Below the pieces are notes generated by a model. It was not told the DNA's origin, searched no databases, and worked only from the letters and a program-made list of their open reading frames with translations. Shown piece by piece: positions 16,480 to 25,787 of a stretch of DNA of 64,000 bases. The position numbers and the translations under genes were made by a program. Position 1 is the stretch's first letter. Each line of letters starts with the position of its first letter. Source of the DNA: Burkholderiales bacterium (GTDB taxonomy: Bacteria > Pseudomonadota > Gammaproteobacteria > Burkholderiales > Burkholderiaceae_C); the NCBI GenBank assembly GCA_016702555.1, contig JADJDV010000006.1:1-64000 (forward strand), given 5' to 3'.

Positions 16480-17736
16480 TCAGACCTTTTCCAGAATCGT
16501 CGCTGCGGCAACGGCTTCCTCGCCTCCGTAGCTTCCGCCGCCGTTGCCTGCGACTGCAATGCGAGCGCCTTCGACTTGCCTAGATCCAGCCTCGCCGCGC
16601 AGTTGAGTAACCAATTCATGAATCTGAATAGCACCCGTTGCAGCGACTGGGTGGCCTTTGGCGAGGAGACCTCCAGAAGGATTGACTGGCACTCGTCCAC
16701 CGAGCTTCGATTCCCCACGCTCAGTCATCGCACCACCTTCGCCAATTTCACAAAACCCTAGGGCTTCAACATATTTGATCTCACCGAACGCAGTCGCATC
16801 GTGAACTTCTGCCAGCGATACATCTTTCGGGTCGATGCCAGCCAGTTCGTACGCCTTGACAGCGGCCAAGCGGGGAACTTTCTTTTCAGCCTCGTCTGGG
16901 GAGTGAACCACGCCAGACGCCAGCGTGGTCGCCAACACACGCACCGCCCGCTTGCGCTCAAAGCGATCGAGCGCCGCTTTGGAGCACAAGACAATCGCGG
17001 CGGCGCCGTCGCTGATGGGCGCACACATTGCGCGTGTGAGCGGCCATGAGACGATGCGGTCGGCCAACACCTCTTCTATCGTCCGTGGCGTGCGGTAATG
17101 AGATAGCGGGTTCATGGAGGCGTGCCAGTGATTTTTTGCTGCAACAGCCGCCAATTGGCGTTGTGTAAGCCCGTACTTGAGCATGTGGTAGCGGGCACCG
17201 GCTGCGTATGCGTCCATGAAGATGCTGCGCTCACCGCCGGCCGCCAAGGCCTCGGGTGGTACTGGCAGCTCAGACGCCAGTGCGATGCTTTGTTTGAGAT
17301 GCTCCTCGCCAAGGTCGAGATCCATCGAACCTTTGAAAGCCTGGAACATGAGATCTCGCTTGTCTGGGTAGTTCATCTTCTCGGTGCCGACGACGAGCGC
17401 GACATCACCCATACCGGCGCGCAGATACGCAACCGCCTGGTTCAATCCAGTCGTTGAACTCGCACAGGCGTTATCCGTGTTGATGATGGGCAGGCCTTCG
17501 AAGCCATACGCACGCAATGCGCACTGGCCGCGAATGCCGTGTTGACCCTCCATCAGACCCTGTCGGGTATTGGAGAACCAGGCGACATCGATGCCTTCTT
17601 TGTCGCACCCTGAGTCTGCGAGGGCCGCGTCAATCGCAATCTTTGATAGTTGCTTGACCGACAAGTCAAGGTGGCGCCCCAATGGCGTCATGCCGACGCC
17701 GACGATGTATACAGGATCCATGATGTGTTCGCTCAC
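16480..17736 (-). CDS. thiolase-family acetyl-CoA acetyltransferase (SCP-x type)
   Basis: 418-aa thiolase of the SCP-x/lipid-transfer class. Acyl-accepting cysteine in NTDNACASSTTGLNQAVAYL, the HD pair in EVHDATAFGE, and the C-terminal GLLAKGHPVAATGAIQIHEL. It would release acetyl- or propionyl-CoA from a 3-oxoacyl-CoA. The start could also be the ATG at 17721 (MDPVYIVGVG). First gene of the minus-strand operon after LysR. SCP-x thiolases often act on branched or sterol-like side chains, but the substrate here is not determinable. Confidence 0.88.
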   Translation of the reverse strand: MSEHIMDPVYIVGVGMTPLGRHLDLSVKQLSKIAIDAALADSGCDKEGIDVAWFSNTRQGLMEGQHGIRGQCALRAYGFEGLPIINTDNACASSTTGLNQAVAYLRAGMGDVALVVGTEKMNYPDKRDLMFQAFKGSMDLDLGEEHLKQSIALASELPVPPEALAAGGERSIFMDAYAAGARYHMLKYGLTQRQLAAVAAKNHWHASMNPLSHYRTPRTIEEVLADRIVSWPLTRAMCAPISDGAAAIVLCSKAALDRFERKRAVRVLATTLASGVVHSPDEAEKKVPRLAAVKAYELAGIDPKDVSLAEVHDATAFGEIKYVEALGFCEIGEGGAMTERGESKLGGRVPVNPSGGLLAKGHPVAATGAIQIHELVTQLRGEAGSRQVEGARIAVAGNGGGSYGGEEAVAAATILEKV

Positions 17737-17893
17737 TGTCCAACTGAAGCTGTAACCCGGCCTTAAGGTCGGAAGATCTGCTCTCAGAGCAGTCGTCCAA
17801 AGGTAGCGGGAGATGCCGCACAGTCATAGACAGGCAGCGCAAGCAGGCGATAACCGCCGGTTAGCGCGAAAGGTCCTGGTCTGCCAACGCTGA

Positions 17894-18826
17894 TTACGCC
17901 TGTCGCCGCACGTGGATCGCAGCCTCTTGACGGCAATAGTCGGCAAGCTGGTTGGCGAAGGCGCTCCGCGGAAAGTCGATGCGATGTACGAGTGCTACTA
18001 GCACTTCCCGTAAAGGTGGGCCTTCGTAGACGATACTCGTACCGGCCGTGTTGGTGTCATCCAGTTTCGCCTCAAGCGAAAGCCCTAAGAGATCGGTGTT
18101 CACAATCAGATGCCAGTACAAGAACGACGAGTCGCATTCAATAGGCCGATCGAACGACGGCAACTCCAGATTACTCGACAGGCGACCAACCATCCCGTCG
18201 AGCACGCCGCCGCGGCGAGGCGTGATCCATTGACAGGCTGACAGCTCCTCTAAGCTTTTTGCTTGGGCAGATGGGTGATTGGTGCGGCCCACGACGACGA
18301 CCCTGGTACGAAATAACGGCCGAACGCGCAGATCGGTCAGTAGGTCGCGATCAACTACCGGAATAATGGCGAAGTCGACAATGCCTTGACGCACATCGGC
18401 AATCATGTTGGCCTGCACACCTCCGAAGATCTGGATTCGTACGCTGGCCTCTTCACAATGAAGAGTTGCGACTGCGCGGGAGATAAATTCGAGGGGAATC
18501 GACATCGAAACACCAAGGGACACCGCACGCACAGCGCCCCCCCGCAGTAGTTCAAGATCCTCCGCCGTACGCCGGATCTCCGACTCGATGACGCGCGCGC
18601 GCTCGACCAAGCGCTGGCCAGCACTGGTGAGCGTCACACCGTACTTGCTCCGAACCAGTAGTGACAGTGCTGTCTGCTCTTCCAGTTGACGCAAGCTCTT
18701 CGTGAGCGAGGGCTGAGTTAAACCTAGCTTACGAGCAGCCGCACGCAAGCTGCCTGTTTCGACGACAGCAAGCAGGTCACGCAGGTGATGTAAACGGATC
18801 GCGGACCAAGGATCGACGTTGTTCAT
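17894..18826 (-). CDS. LysR-family transcriptional regulator
   Basis: 310-aa LTTR from the ATG at 18826 (MNNVDPWSAIRLHHLRDLLA); the frame runs further upstream to 18934 but that would be too long. The N-terminal winged HTH contains GSLRAAARKLGLTQPSLTKS and LEEQTALSLLVRSKYGVTLT. The co-inducer domain follows from ~residue 95. It lies upstream of the thiolase operon on the same strand and divergently from the Bug/enoyl-CoA hydratase pair, so it probably controls one or both using the 200-base gap to 19027. Confidence 0.9.
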   Translation of the reverse strand: MNNVDPWSAIRLHHLRDLLAVVETGSLRAAARKLGLTQPSLTKSLRQLEEQTALSLLVRSKYGVTLTSAGQRLVERARVIESEIRRTAEDLELLRGGAVRAVSLGVSMSIPLEFISRAVATLHCEEASVRIQIFGGVQANMIADVRQGIVDFAIIPVVDRDLLTDLRVRPLFRTRVVVVGRTNHPSAQAKSLEELSACQWITPRRGGVLDGMVGRLSSNLELPSFDRPIECDSSFLYWHLIVNTDLLGLSLEAKLDDTNTAGTSIVYEGPPLREVLVALVHRIDFPRSAFANQLADYCRQEAAIHVRRQA

Positions 18827-19026
18827 GCGGGGTTTCAGTGCTTCCGCCAGCACCATAGCGCAATTCGTGAGAGGAAAGAAGGGGAGTCGACGTACTACCT
18901 CACCTTGGAGTTCCCCCTGTTTGACGGACTGCATTACCGACGGTGATCATCCGCGTGGCTCAGTTGTCTTTCAGGTCAGTGCAAGCGGAGGAACAATGGC
19001 GCTGAACTGAAAAGCGAGGTGACGAC

Positions 19027-19989
19027 ATGAGAATCCTGTATCGCGTGTGGACCATGACAATAGCCCTTGGTGTCGTAGGCGTGGCTGCGGCTCAGGACTG
19101 GCCCACTCGGCCTATCCAGGTCATCGTGCCGTTTCCCCCGGGGTCTGTCGACACTAAGGCTCGCATCGTGACCGAGCGGCTTGCCAAGGTGCTTGGGCAG
19201 CCACTGGTCATGCAGAACAAGCCGGGCGCCGGCATGCGCATTGGTACGGAGCAGATGTTGCGTTCCGCGCCAGATGGTCACACGATTGCCGTGGCCGTTC
19301 AGGCCAGTACCTGGATCACGCCATTACTCGATGCCAGGACCACTTATACCGCTGCCGATATGACGATGCTTGGGGTGGCCTACGACTCACCGATGGTGCT
19401 CGTTGCTGGACCTAAGTCAGGATTGCATTCGGTGAAAGACCTTCTGAATTCGGCCCGCAAGGAGCCTGGCAAGCTGAACTATGCAGCCCCGACGGGGGGC
19501 TCGATCTTTCGCATCACCTTCGAAATGCTGAAGACTCTGACAGGTATCGACGTGACGTTCGTGCCGTATCGTGGATTGGCTCTTGCATTGCAGGATGTGA
19601 TGAGCGGTCAGGCTGAAGTGGGATTTGCGGATGGAGGATCTTTGTCCTTGATGCGTTCAGGACTCCTGCGGCCCTTAGCCGTAACCTCTCCGAAGCGTTG
19701 GTCTGAGCTTCCTGATGTGCCTACGCTTCGCGAAGCTGGCGTTGCATTGGACATGCAGCCGTGGGTTGGGTTTGCGGCCCCCAAGGGGCTTTCTCCTGCT
19801 ATTCAGAAACGATTCAACGATGCTCTTGCGGAAGTGCTGCAAGCGCCTGATGTGCGTGCGGATTTGGCCCATGGTGGAGGTGCGTCCGTCGTAGCCGACA
19901 CCAGTCCGTCAGCCATGCGCCAACGGATTGACCGCGATATTGCTGAGTTTCGGAAAAACGTCAAACCTGGGGCGATCACTTTTGAATAG
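19027..19989 (+). CDS. Bug-family (TctC-like) periplasmic solute-binding protein
   Basis: 320 aa with a signal peptide (MRILYRVWTMTIALGVVGVA-AAQ). The mature part opens DWPTRPIQVIVPFPPGSVDT, the signature of Bug receptors, and has the second-lobe block YAAPTGGSIFRITFEMLKTL and PWVGFAAPKGLSPAIQ. Such proteins bind carboxylates for TTT transporters, or act as stand-alone sensors in Burkholderiales. No tctA/tctB lies in the window, so it is an orphan binding protein. Its pairing with the hydratase and LysR suggests it binds the carboxylic acid substrate of this pathway. Confidence 0.9.
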   Translation: MRILYRVWTMTIALGVVGVAAAQDWPTRPIQVIVPFPPGSVDTKARIVTERLAKVLGQPLVMQNKPGAGMRIGTEQMLRSAPDGHTIAVAVQASTWITPLLDARTTYTAADMTMLGVAYDSPMVLVAGPKSGLHSVKDLLNSARKEPGKLNYAAPTGGSIFRITFEMLKTLTGIDVTFVPYRGLALALQDVMSGQAEVGFADGGSLSLMRSGLLRPLAVTSPKRWSELPDVPTLREAGVALDMQPWVGFAAPKGLSPAIQKRFNDALAEVLQAPDVRADLAHGGGASVVADTSPSAMRQRIDRDIAEFRKNVKPGAITFE

Positions 19990-20096
19990 CACACCGCCGC
20001 TGCCCCTGGTGTGACGACCGATTGCTTTGTGGGACCTGATTCATCGCTGGAAAACTGATCAGCGCCTGCACCGTATTTGTTACCTGTGAGGAAGCC

Positions 20097-20969
20097 ATGG
20101 AATTCGAAACGCTGATTTATGAGAAGTCTGACGACGGATATGTTGTGCTTACGCTAAACCGGCCTGAGCGTCTCAACGCCTTCAGCCGGAAGCTCAACGA
20201 GGAAATGGGTCTGGCGATACATCAGATCCTCAAAGACGATGAGGTCAAGTGCTTCATCATTACCGGATCGCCCAGACCCGACGGGCGTCCCTGCTTCAGC
20301 GCGGGGGGCGACCTGAAGGACGACACCCAGGGCGTGCCTCGCTGGGACTATCCCGATCATGTGGGTCCCTTGCAGTTGGTAGAAGACAAAATGTTCAGAG
20401 CGAACACGCCGGCCGGAAGGCTTTGGTTCAAACGTCCTCGCCTTATCGCGCCGAAGTACACGAATCTTTTGTGGTCGCCCAAGATTGCCATTGCCGCGGT
20501 CGATGGTGTGGCTACAGCAGGAGGCTTGGAGCTTGCTCTGGCGTGCGACATCATTCTCGCGTCAGAGACCGCCCAGTTCACCGATTCTCACGTGAAAAAC
20601 TTGAAGATCGCCATCGGCAAGGGTTCTGTCACGACAGGTCTTGCGCGTCGAGTTGGCTATAACAAGGCGCTTGAGCTATGCCTGCTCGGTGAGTTCATCG
20701 ACGGCAAGGAGGCGCACCGCATTGGGTTGGCCAACCGCGTCACGGCTCCCGATAAGCTCTTGGAAGAGGCCCGTGCGATGGCCAAGAAGATTGCGGGCAT
20801 GCGCCAGGAAGCCGTGCAGGTTACCAAACTCGCTTGCCGAACCGCCGAAGACAGTGATCTGAACGACTCGTGGGCCGCCGCGGACGAGCTGCTTGAGTGG
20901 ATGAAGGACGATCCAAGCTATCAGGGCTTGCAATCGGTGACTTCGGAATGGGCTGACCGCAAGCGCTGA
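20097..20969 (+). CDS. enoyl-CoA hydratase/isomerase family protein
   Basis: 290-aa crotonase-fold protein. N-terminus EFETLIYEKSDDGYVVLTLN with RPERLNAFSR. The oxyanion-hole residues are in RPCFSAGGDLKDD and AAVDGVATAGGLELALACDI. Helix region AIGKGSVTTGLARRVGYNKA and the release segment IGLANRV follow. A loop insertion around residues 78-125 makes it longer than the usual ~260 aa. It probably hydrates an enoyl-CoA of the adjacent pathway. It shares the + strand with the Bug protein, 107 bases downstream, and a terminator follows. Confidence 0.88.
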   Translation: MEFETLIYEKSDDGYVVLTLNRPERLNAFSRKLNEEMGLAIHQILKDDEVKCFIITGSPRPDGRPCFSAGGDLKDDTQGVPRWDYPDHVGPLQLVEDKMFRANTPAGRLWFKRPRLIAPKYTNLLWSPKIAIAAVDGVATAGGLELALACDIILASETAQFTDSHVKNLKIAIGKGSVTTGLARRVGYNKALELCLLGEFIDGKEAHRIGLANRVTAPDKLLEEARAMAKKIAGMRQEAVQVTKLACRTAEDSDLNDSWAAADELLEWMKDDPSYQGLQSVTSEWADRKR

Positions 20970-20997
20970 CTGAATCGCACATCGGATCACGCGTTCT

Positions 20998-21033
20998 GCC
21001 GCCACAAACGAACCTGTTTGCGGCGGCCTTTCT
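20998..21033 (+). terminator. rho-independent terminator after enoyl-CoA hydratase
   Basis: GCCGCCACAAAC / GTTTGCGGCGGC pair around the loop GAACCT (one A-C mismatch), followed by CTTTCT. It is placed 29 bases after the hydratase stop. The T-run is short, so efficiency is uncertain. Confidence 0.7.
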
Positions 21034-21103
21034 GTGTGTGGCAGAGGCCGGATCAATGTGTGCTGCTGTGCGTCGCGATGACGGGTGCTCAACATCCCTT
21101 CTT

Positions 21104-21564
21104 AAGACCGGTGCATAACGGGTAGCACTACGCCAGCAGGGCGAACCGGCAGTGGCTCCAAGAGCGTGGCATCGGCGATCTGATCCAGCACAAGGGCAGC
21201 GCGGGCAAGCCCGTACACCCGCTGCGCAAGGCCTTCAACACCAAGATCGGGAGCATCTGCTTCAATGTCGAGCAGGCCTTCGGGACGATGAAGCGCAGAT
21301 TCCACTTGGCCCGGGCCAGGTACTCCGGCACCGCCAAGGTGCAGGCGCAGATGTGCTGGGCGGCGCTGGGGATGAATTTGCTGAAGGCCCATCGCAAGCT
21401 GAAGGCAATGGAGCTTGCAGGAGCAGGTGCGCCCTGAACGGGGCAAACGGGGCTGCGAATGCGGCTTTGAAACAAAAGACCGGGCCAGCCGGCACCGAAA
21501 ACGCTGCTCAGATTCAGCGACCATGACCTCACGCGCTCTCATTGGCGGGTTATGCAACGGTCTT
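21104..21564 (+). mobile_element. internally deleted IS5-like element with both inverted repeats
   Basis: AAGACCGGTGCATAACGGG at 21104-21122 and, inverted, CGGGTTATGCAACGGTCTT at 21546-21564 match at 16 of 19 positions. Between them lies only the 3' end of a DDE transposase (21129-21437). The element is thus ~461 bp with the 5' part of the transposase gone. It could be mobilised in trans by an intact relative. I could not identify a target duplication with certainty. Confidence 0.75.
21129..21437 (+). pseudogene. IS5-family transposase, C-terminal remnant
   Basis: A 102-codon open segment without a start: WLQERGIGDLIQHKGSAGKP, FNVEQAFGTMKRRFHLARAR, then YSGTAKVQAQMCWAALGMNL and a TGA at 21435-21437. 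The VEQAFGTMKR block holds the third catalytic acid of IS5-group transposases; the first two aspartates are lost. It lies within the two inverted repeats of the deleted element. Confidence 0.8.
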
Positions 21565-21579
21565 TTGCCGCGCACGGTG

Positions 21580-22068
21580 TCAAGGCTGGCCCGCGGCGGC
21601 ACGGCGCAGGATGAACTCGCTTTCGGGCCGCGGCGCCTGACCCGGCTGCGCCAGCGGCTGCCAAGTGCCGCGGATCTCGGCGCCGCAGGCGCTGGGCACC
21701 AGCCTGCCACTCCAAAACGCGTGCAGGGTCTTGCCGTCACGCGATTCGTCCAGGTTGAATTCGCCGTCCTCGACGTCGCCGGAGGCGATGGAGCGCTGCC
21801 CGCCGTAGCGGATTTCGCCGCGCAGGCTGGCGCTGTACTCGGGGTGCTGGCGCAGCGTCAGCTGGCCGCGTTGGCCGGCCTGTGGCAGTTCGAACTCCCA
21901 GCTGCCGTACAGCTGCGCGGTGTGCAGTCGGGTGACGTCGGGGCATTCGATGGAAAGCGGCGGCGCTGTTGCGTCAGCACGGCGATCCGGGGGCGCGCTG
22001 GCGCAGGCCGCGAGGGCGGCGAGCGCGCTGGCGCCCAGGGCAAGGCGGGTGGTCTGGAACATGCTCAT
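21580..22068 (-). CDS. predicted outer-membrane lipoprotein, unknown function
   Basis: 162 aa. The N-terminus MSMFQTTRLALGASALAALA-AC ends in a lipobox (LAAC) with the lipidated cysteine at 22. A short Ala/Pro linker follows, then a ~120-residue beta-rich domain (YGSWEFELPQAGQRGQLTLR, GTWQPLAQPGQ) reminiscent of small lipocalin-like or META-like lipoproteins, though I cannot assign a family. Its ATG overlaps the rep stop (ATGA), so it is translationally coupled to the helicase gene. No obvious functional link. Confidence 0.8.
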   Translation of the reverse strand: MSMFQTTRLALGASALAALAACASAPPDRRADATAPPLSIECPDVTRLHTAQLYGSWEFELPQAGQRGQLTLRQHPEYSASLRGEIRYGGQRSIASGDVEDGEFNLDESRDGKTLHAFWSGRLVPSACGAEIRGTWQPLAQPGQAPRPESEFILRRAAAGQP

Positions 22069-24157
22069 CCTGGGGTGTGTGGTGCGGTGTCGGCGGCCTG
22101 GGCGGCGGCGCGGCGGGCGAACTCGGCGCGCAGCGCCTTCAATTTTTCGCGCGGGTCCTCGCGCACCGTGGCCTGATCGAGCGCCATCTCGGCGATGAAA
22201 CGGCTCGGCTGGGCGGCCACGATCTCGCGGCCGCGCTTGCGCCGGCGCGTCCAGCTCACCGCCAGACTCGTCCGCGCGCGCGTGATGCCGACGTACATCA
22301 GGCGGCGCTCCTCCTCGATGCGTGCGGCGCGCTGGGCGCTGCCCGCTTCCTCGTCGGGGCGAAAGGGCAGCAGGCCCTCGACCACGCCGGCCAGGATCAC
22401 GTGCGGCCATTCCAGGCCCTTGGCGGCGTGCAGGGTGGACAGGGTGACGACGTCGGGGTCCTGCTCGCGCTCGTTCAGCGTCGAGATCAGCGAGATGGTT
22501 TGCGCCACCTCCAGCAGGCTCTTGCGCTGCTGCGACACGGTGACGCCGGCCGCGTCGTCGATCTGGCCGCCGCAGCGCCCGGCCATCCAGTCGCAGAACT
22601 CCAGCACATTGTGCCAGCGCGCGGCGGCCTGGGGTTCGGTGTCGCTGCTGTCGTACAAGTGCTTCTCGTAGCCGATGGCCTTCAGCCAATCCGACAGGAA
22701 GGCGCGCGCCGCTTCGTGGCCCAGGGTGTGCCCGGCGCGGTAGCGCAGCTCGTTCAACTCGCGCCCGAACTCCTTCAGGCTGCCGATGGCGCGCGTCGGC
22801 AGCGCGGCACTCAAGCTGTGCGAGAACAGCGCACCGAACAGCGACAGCCGTGCCTTGCCGGCGAATTCGCTCAAAGCGCCCAGCGTCTGGTGGCCGATGC
22901 CGCGCTTCGGAATGGTGACGGCGCGCAGAAAGGCCGGGTCGTCCTCCTCGTTGATCCACAGGCGCAGCCAGGCGCACAAGTCCTTGATCTCGGCGCGGTC
23001 GAAAAAACTGGTGCCGCCCGACACCTTGTAGGGGATCTGCGCGCGCCGCAGCGCCTGCTCGAACACCCTGGCCTGGTGGTTGGCGCGGTACAGGATGGCG
23101 ACATCGCGCCAGGCCTTGTGCGGTGAGGTCTGGCGCAGGGATTGAATGCGCGCGACGGCGCGATCGGCCTCGTGCGCCTCGTGGTCGCACTCGAGCACGC
23201 GCACCGGCTCACCCTCGCCCAGCTCGGAGAATAGGCGCTTGGGAAACAGCTTGGGGTTGGGTCCGATCACGTTGTTGGCCGCGCGCAGAATGGCCGCCGT
23301 CGACCGGTAGTTCTGCTCCAGCTTGACGACCTTGAGACGCGGAAAGTCCTGCGGCAACCGTTTCAGGTTGTCCAGTGTGGCGCCGCGCCAGCCGTAGATG
23401 CTCTGGTCGTCGTCGCCGACGGCGGTGAAGTGGCCGGCCGGGCCGACCAGCAGCTTCAGCAGCTCGTACTGCGTGGCGTTGGTGTCCTGGTATTCGTCGA
23501 CCAGCACGTGGGCCAGGCGCGCCTGCCACTTCTGCGCCACCGGCTCATGGTGGCGCAGCAGACGCAGGGGCAGGCCGATCAGGTCGTCGAAGTCCACGCT
23601 CTGGTAAGCCGCCAGGCGCTCCTGGTAGCGCGCCATCAGCTGCGCCGCCTGGCGCTCGCCTTCGCTGCCGGCCTGTGCTTGCGCGGTGGTGGCGTCCAGC
23701 CCGGCGTTCTTCCAGCGGCTGATGGTCCACTGCCACTGGCGCGCGGTGGCCAGGTCGGTGGTGGCGCCGCAGTCCTTGATCAGGCCGAGGACATCATCGC
23801 TGTCGAGGATGCTGAACTGGGGTTTCAGGCCCAGCGCCGCGCCGTCCTCGCGCAGCAGGCGCACGCCGAGCGCGTGGAAGGTGCAGATCAGCACCTCGCC
23901 AGCGGCCTTGCCGGCCAGCTCGCGCGCTCGCTCGCGCATCTCGGCGGCGGCCTTGTTGGTGAAGGTGATGGCCGCGATGCGTCGCCCGGCTCGACGCCGG
24001 CCTGCAGCAGCCGGGCGATCTTGTGCGTGATGACCCGCGTCTTGCCCGATCCGGCGCCGGCCAGCACCAGGCACGGGCCGCGCAGATGCTGCACGGCGTC
24101 CTGCTGGGCGAGGTTGAGGCGGGGTGGTGAGGAAGCGGTGGCAGACAAGGCGCGCAT
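22065..24157 (-). pseudogene. rep: ATP-dependent DNA helicase Rep, one frameshift
   Basis: UvrD/Rep superfamily 1 helicase, ~697 codons when read through. From the ATG at 24157: LNLAQQDAVQHLRGPCLVLA, then Walker A GAGSGKTRVITHKIARLLQA. At about 23984-23988 one G is missing in CCGGGCGACGC. The frame is lost there and resumes as GRRIAAITFTNKAAAEMRER. Later motifs are intact: VDEYQDTNATQYELLKLLVG, VGDDDQSIYGWRGA, KLEQNYRSTAAILRAANNVI, and near the end LMYVGITRARTSLAV. The order and spacing match E. coli Rep, which clears protein roadblocks ahead of forks. The single indel lies in a G run, so a sequencing error is more likely than real loss. Confidence 0.88.
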
Positions 24158-24235
24158 CTTAGCCGCCGTGCGCTGTGGGGCGAGCGTGGCATGATGCGCC
24201 ACCTCGCCGTCCCGCCCTTTCGCCGCCCGCTTGCC

Positions 24236-25198
24236 GTGAGCGACATTCTGGCCGTCACTTTCCCGTTTTTCGCCCTCGTGCTGTGCGGCTACGTGGCGGC
24301 GCGTTCGCGCCTGCTGCCGCTGGACGCGGTGCCGGGGCTGAACATGTTCGTGCTGTACTTCGCGCTGCCGTGCATGCTGTACCGCTTTGGCAGCACGACG
24401 CCGCTGATGCAGCTGTTCAGCCCGGTGGTGGCGCTGCTGTGGCTGGGCTGCGCCGGCCTGATCGTGGCGCTGACGGCCGGCCGCGCGCGGCGGCTCGGCG
24501 CGGCCTGGCCGGACGCGGCGATGGGGGCGCTGGTGGCGACCTTTCCCAACTCGGGCTTCATGGGCGTGCCGCTGATCCTGGCGCTGCTGGGCGAGGGCGC
24601 GGTGGGGCCGGTGATGGCGACGCTGCTGATCGACCTGGTGCTGACCACCTCGCTGTGCATCGGCCTGTCGCAATGGGGCGCGGCGGACGAGCATGGCGCC
24701 GCGCGCGCGGCGGGCCGCGCGCTTCAGGGCATGTTGCGCAATCCGATGCCCTGGTCGATCCTGCTGGGTGCGCTGGCCGGCGCGCTGCAATTCGAGTTGT
24801 GGAGCCCGCTCGGCAAGACAGTGCAACTGCTGGCCGATGCCGCCTCGCCGGTGGCGCTGTTCACCATCGGCGCGGTGCTGGCGCGCTCGCAATACCAGGT
24901 GCGCGCGCTGGGCGAGCGGGCCGCGCCGGTGCGCGACGTCGGCACGATCGCGCTGACCAAGCTGCTGCTGCACCCGGCGCTGGTGTGGGGGCTGGGCGCG
25001 CTGGCGGTGCGGGCCGGCTGGCTGCCCGCGGCCATGCTGGGGCCGCTGGTGCTGACGGCCGCGCTGCCGGCGGCCAGCAACGTCTCGCTGCTGGCCGAGC
25101 GCTTTGGCGCCGACAACGGGCGCGTGGCGCGCGTCATCCTGTGGTCGACGGCGCTGGCCTTCTTCAGCTTTTCGGCGGTGGTGGCGCTGCTCGCCTGA
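24236..25198 (+). CDS. AEC-family transporter (auxin efflux carrier-like)
   Basis: About 320 aa, ten hydrophobic segments in two five-helix halves. It opens ILAVTFPFFALVLCGYVAAR from a GTG at 24236; in-frame ATGs at 24191 and 24194 would add a short basic tail. The conserved NTFP-like break in helix 4 is FPNSGFMGVPLILALLGEGA, and the second-half equivalent is ALPAASNVSLLAERFG. AEC proteins export small carboxylates or similar solutes across the inner membrane; the substrate is not predictable. It is divergent from rep. Confidence 0.85.
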   Translation: MSDILAVTFPFFALVLCGYVAARSRLLPLDAVPGLNMFVLYFALPCMLYRFGSTTPLMQLFSPVVALLWLGCAGLIVALTAGRARRLGAAWPDAAMGALVATFPNSGFMGVPLILALLGEGAVGPVMATLLIDLVLTTSLCIGLSQWGAADEHGAARAAGRALQGMLRNPMPWSILLGALAGALQFELWSPLGKTVQLLADAASPVALFTIGAVLARSQYQVRALGERAAPVRDVGTIALTKLLLHPALVWGLGALAVRAGWLPAAMLGPLVLTAALPAASNVSLLAERFGADNGRVARVILWSTALAFFSFSAVVALLA

Positions 25199-25226
25199 GC
25201 TGCGCTCGCTTATTGACTTGCTGGCC

Positions 25227-25595
25227 TTATTGGCGCGGCGCCGGCAGCGTCATCGGCTGGTGGCTTTGCATCATCTTGTCCAGCTCGGTCTGGGGCATGG
25301 TGGTCACGGTTTCCTTGACCAGGCCACCGCCGATCACGCTGCCCGACACCTGGCCTTCGCCACGCACGCGCGCCTCGCAGTCGGCTTTGTACATGGCCGG
25401 CAGGCTGGCACAGCGCTGCAAGGCGTTGGTGCTGGCCTGATCGGGGCTGACGCTGCTGAGCTGGGCGCCGCGCGCGTTGCGCGCTTCCATGCGCGCGGCG
25501 CTGGGGTCGAGGTTGGTCTGGGCCGGCGTCATCTGCGCCAGCGCGGGCAGGGCCACGGCACCGGACAGGGCCAGCAGGGTGAGCAGTCGTTTCAT
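25227..25595 (-). CDS. secreted small protein, unknown function
   Basis: 122 aa with a clear Sec signal peptide (MKRLLTLLALSGAVALPALA-Q). The mature part has two cysteines (RCASLPAMYKADCEARVRGE) that could form a disulfide, then a conserved-looking G-rich turn (GSVIGGGLVKETVTTMP) and a Pro-rich tail. I do not recognise a named family; similar short periplasmic proteins are common in Comamonadaceae. It is a single gene, convergent with the AEC transporter. Confidence 0.75.
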   Translation of the reverse strand: MKRLLTLLALSGAVALPALAQMTPAQTNLDPSAARMEARNARGAQLSSVSPDQASTNALQRCASLPAMYKADCEARVRGEGQVSGSVIGGGLVKETVTTMPQTELDKMMQSHQPMTLPAPRQ

Positions 25596-25787
25596 GTCGG
25601 TTTCCTTTCTTGCGGCGCGGCGGCCGATGGGCTCGCGTGCGCCTGATGAGGGATGGGAGCCGCCGATCGGCGCCCGGTCGCGGTCATGGTCCGCGTCGGG
25701 CAGCGGCGGCGGGCACGTGGCTCACTGTAGCGTCGGCCGCGCACGCCGGCCTGTCGGACAAGGCCGCAAGCGCGCGGCGTCCGGCGC

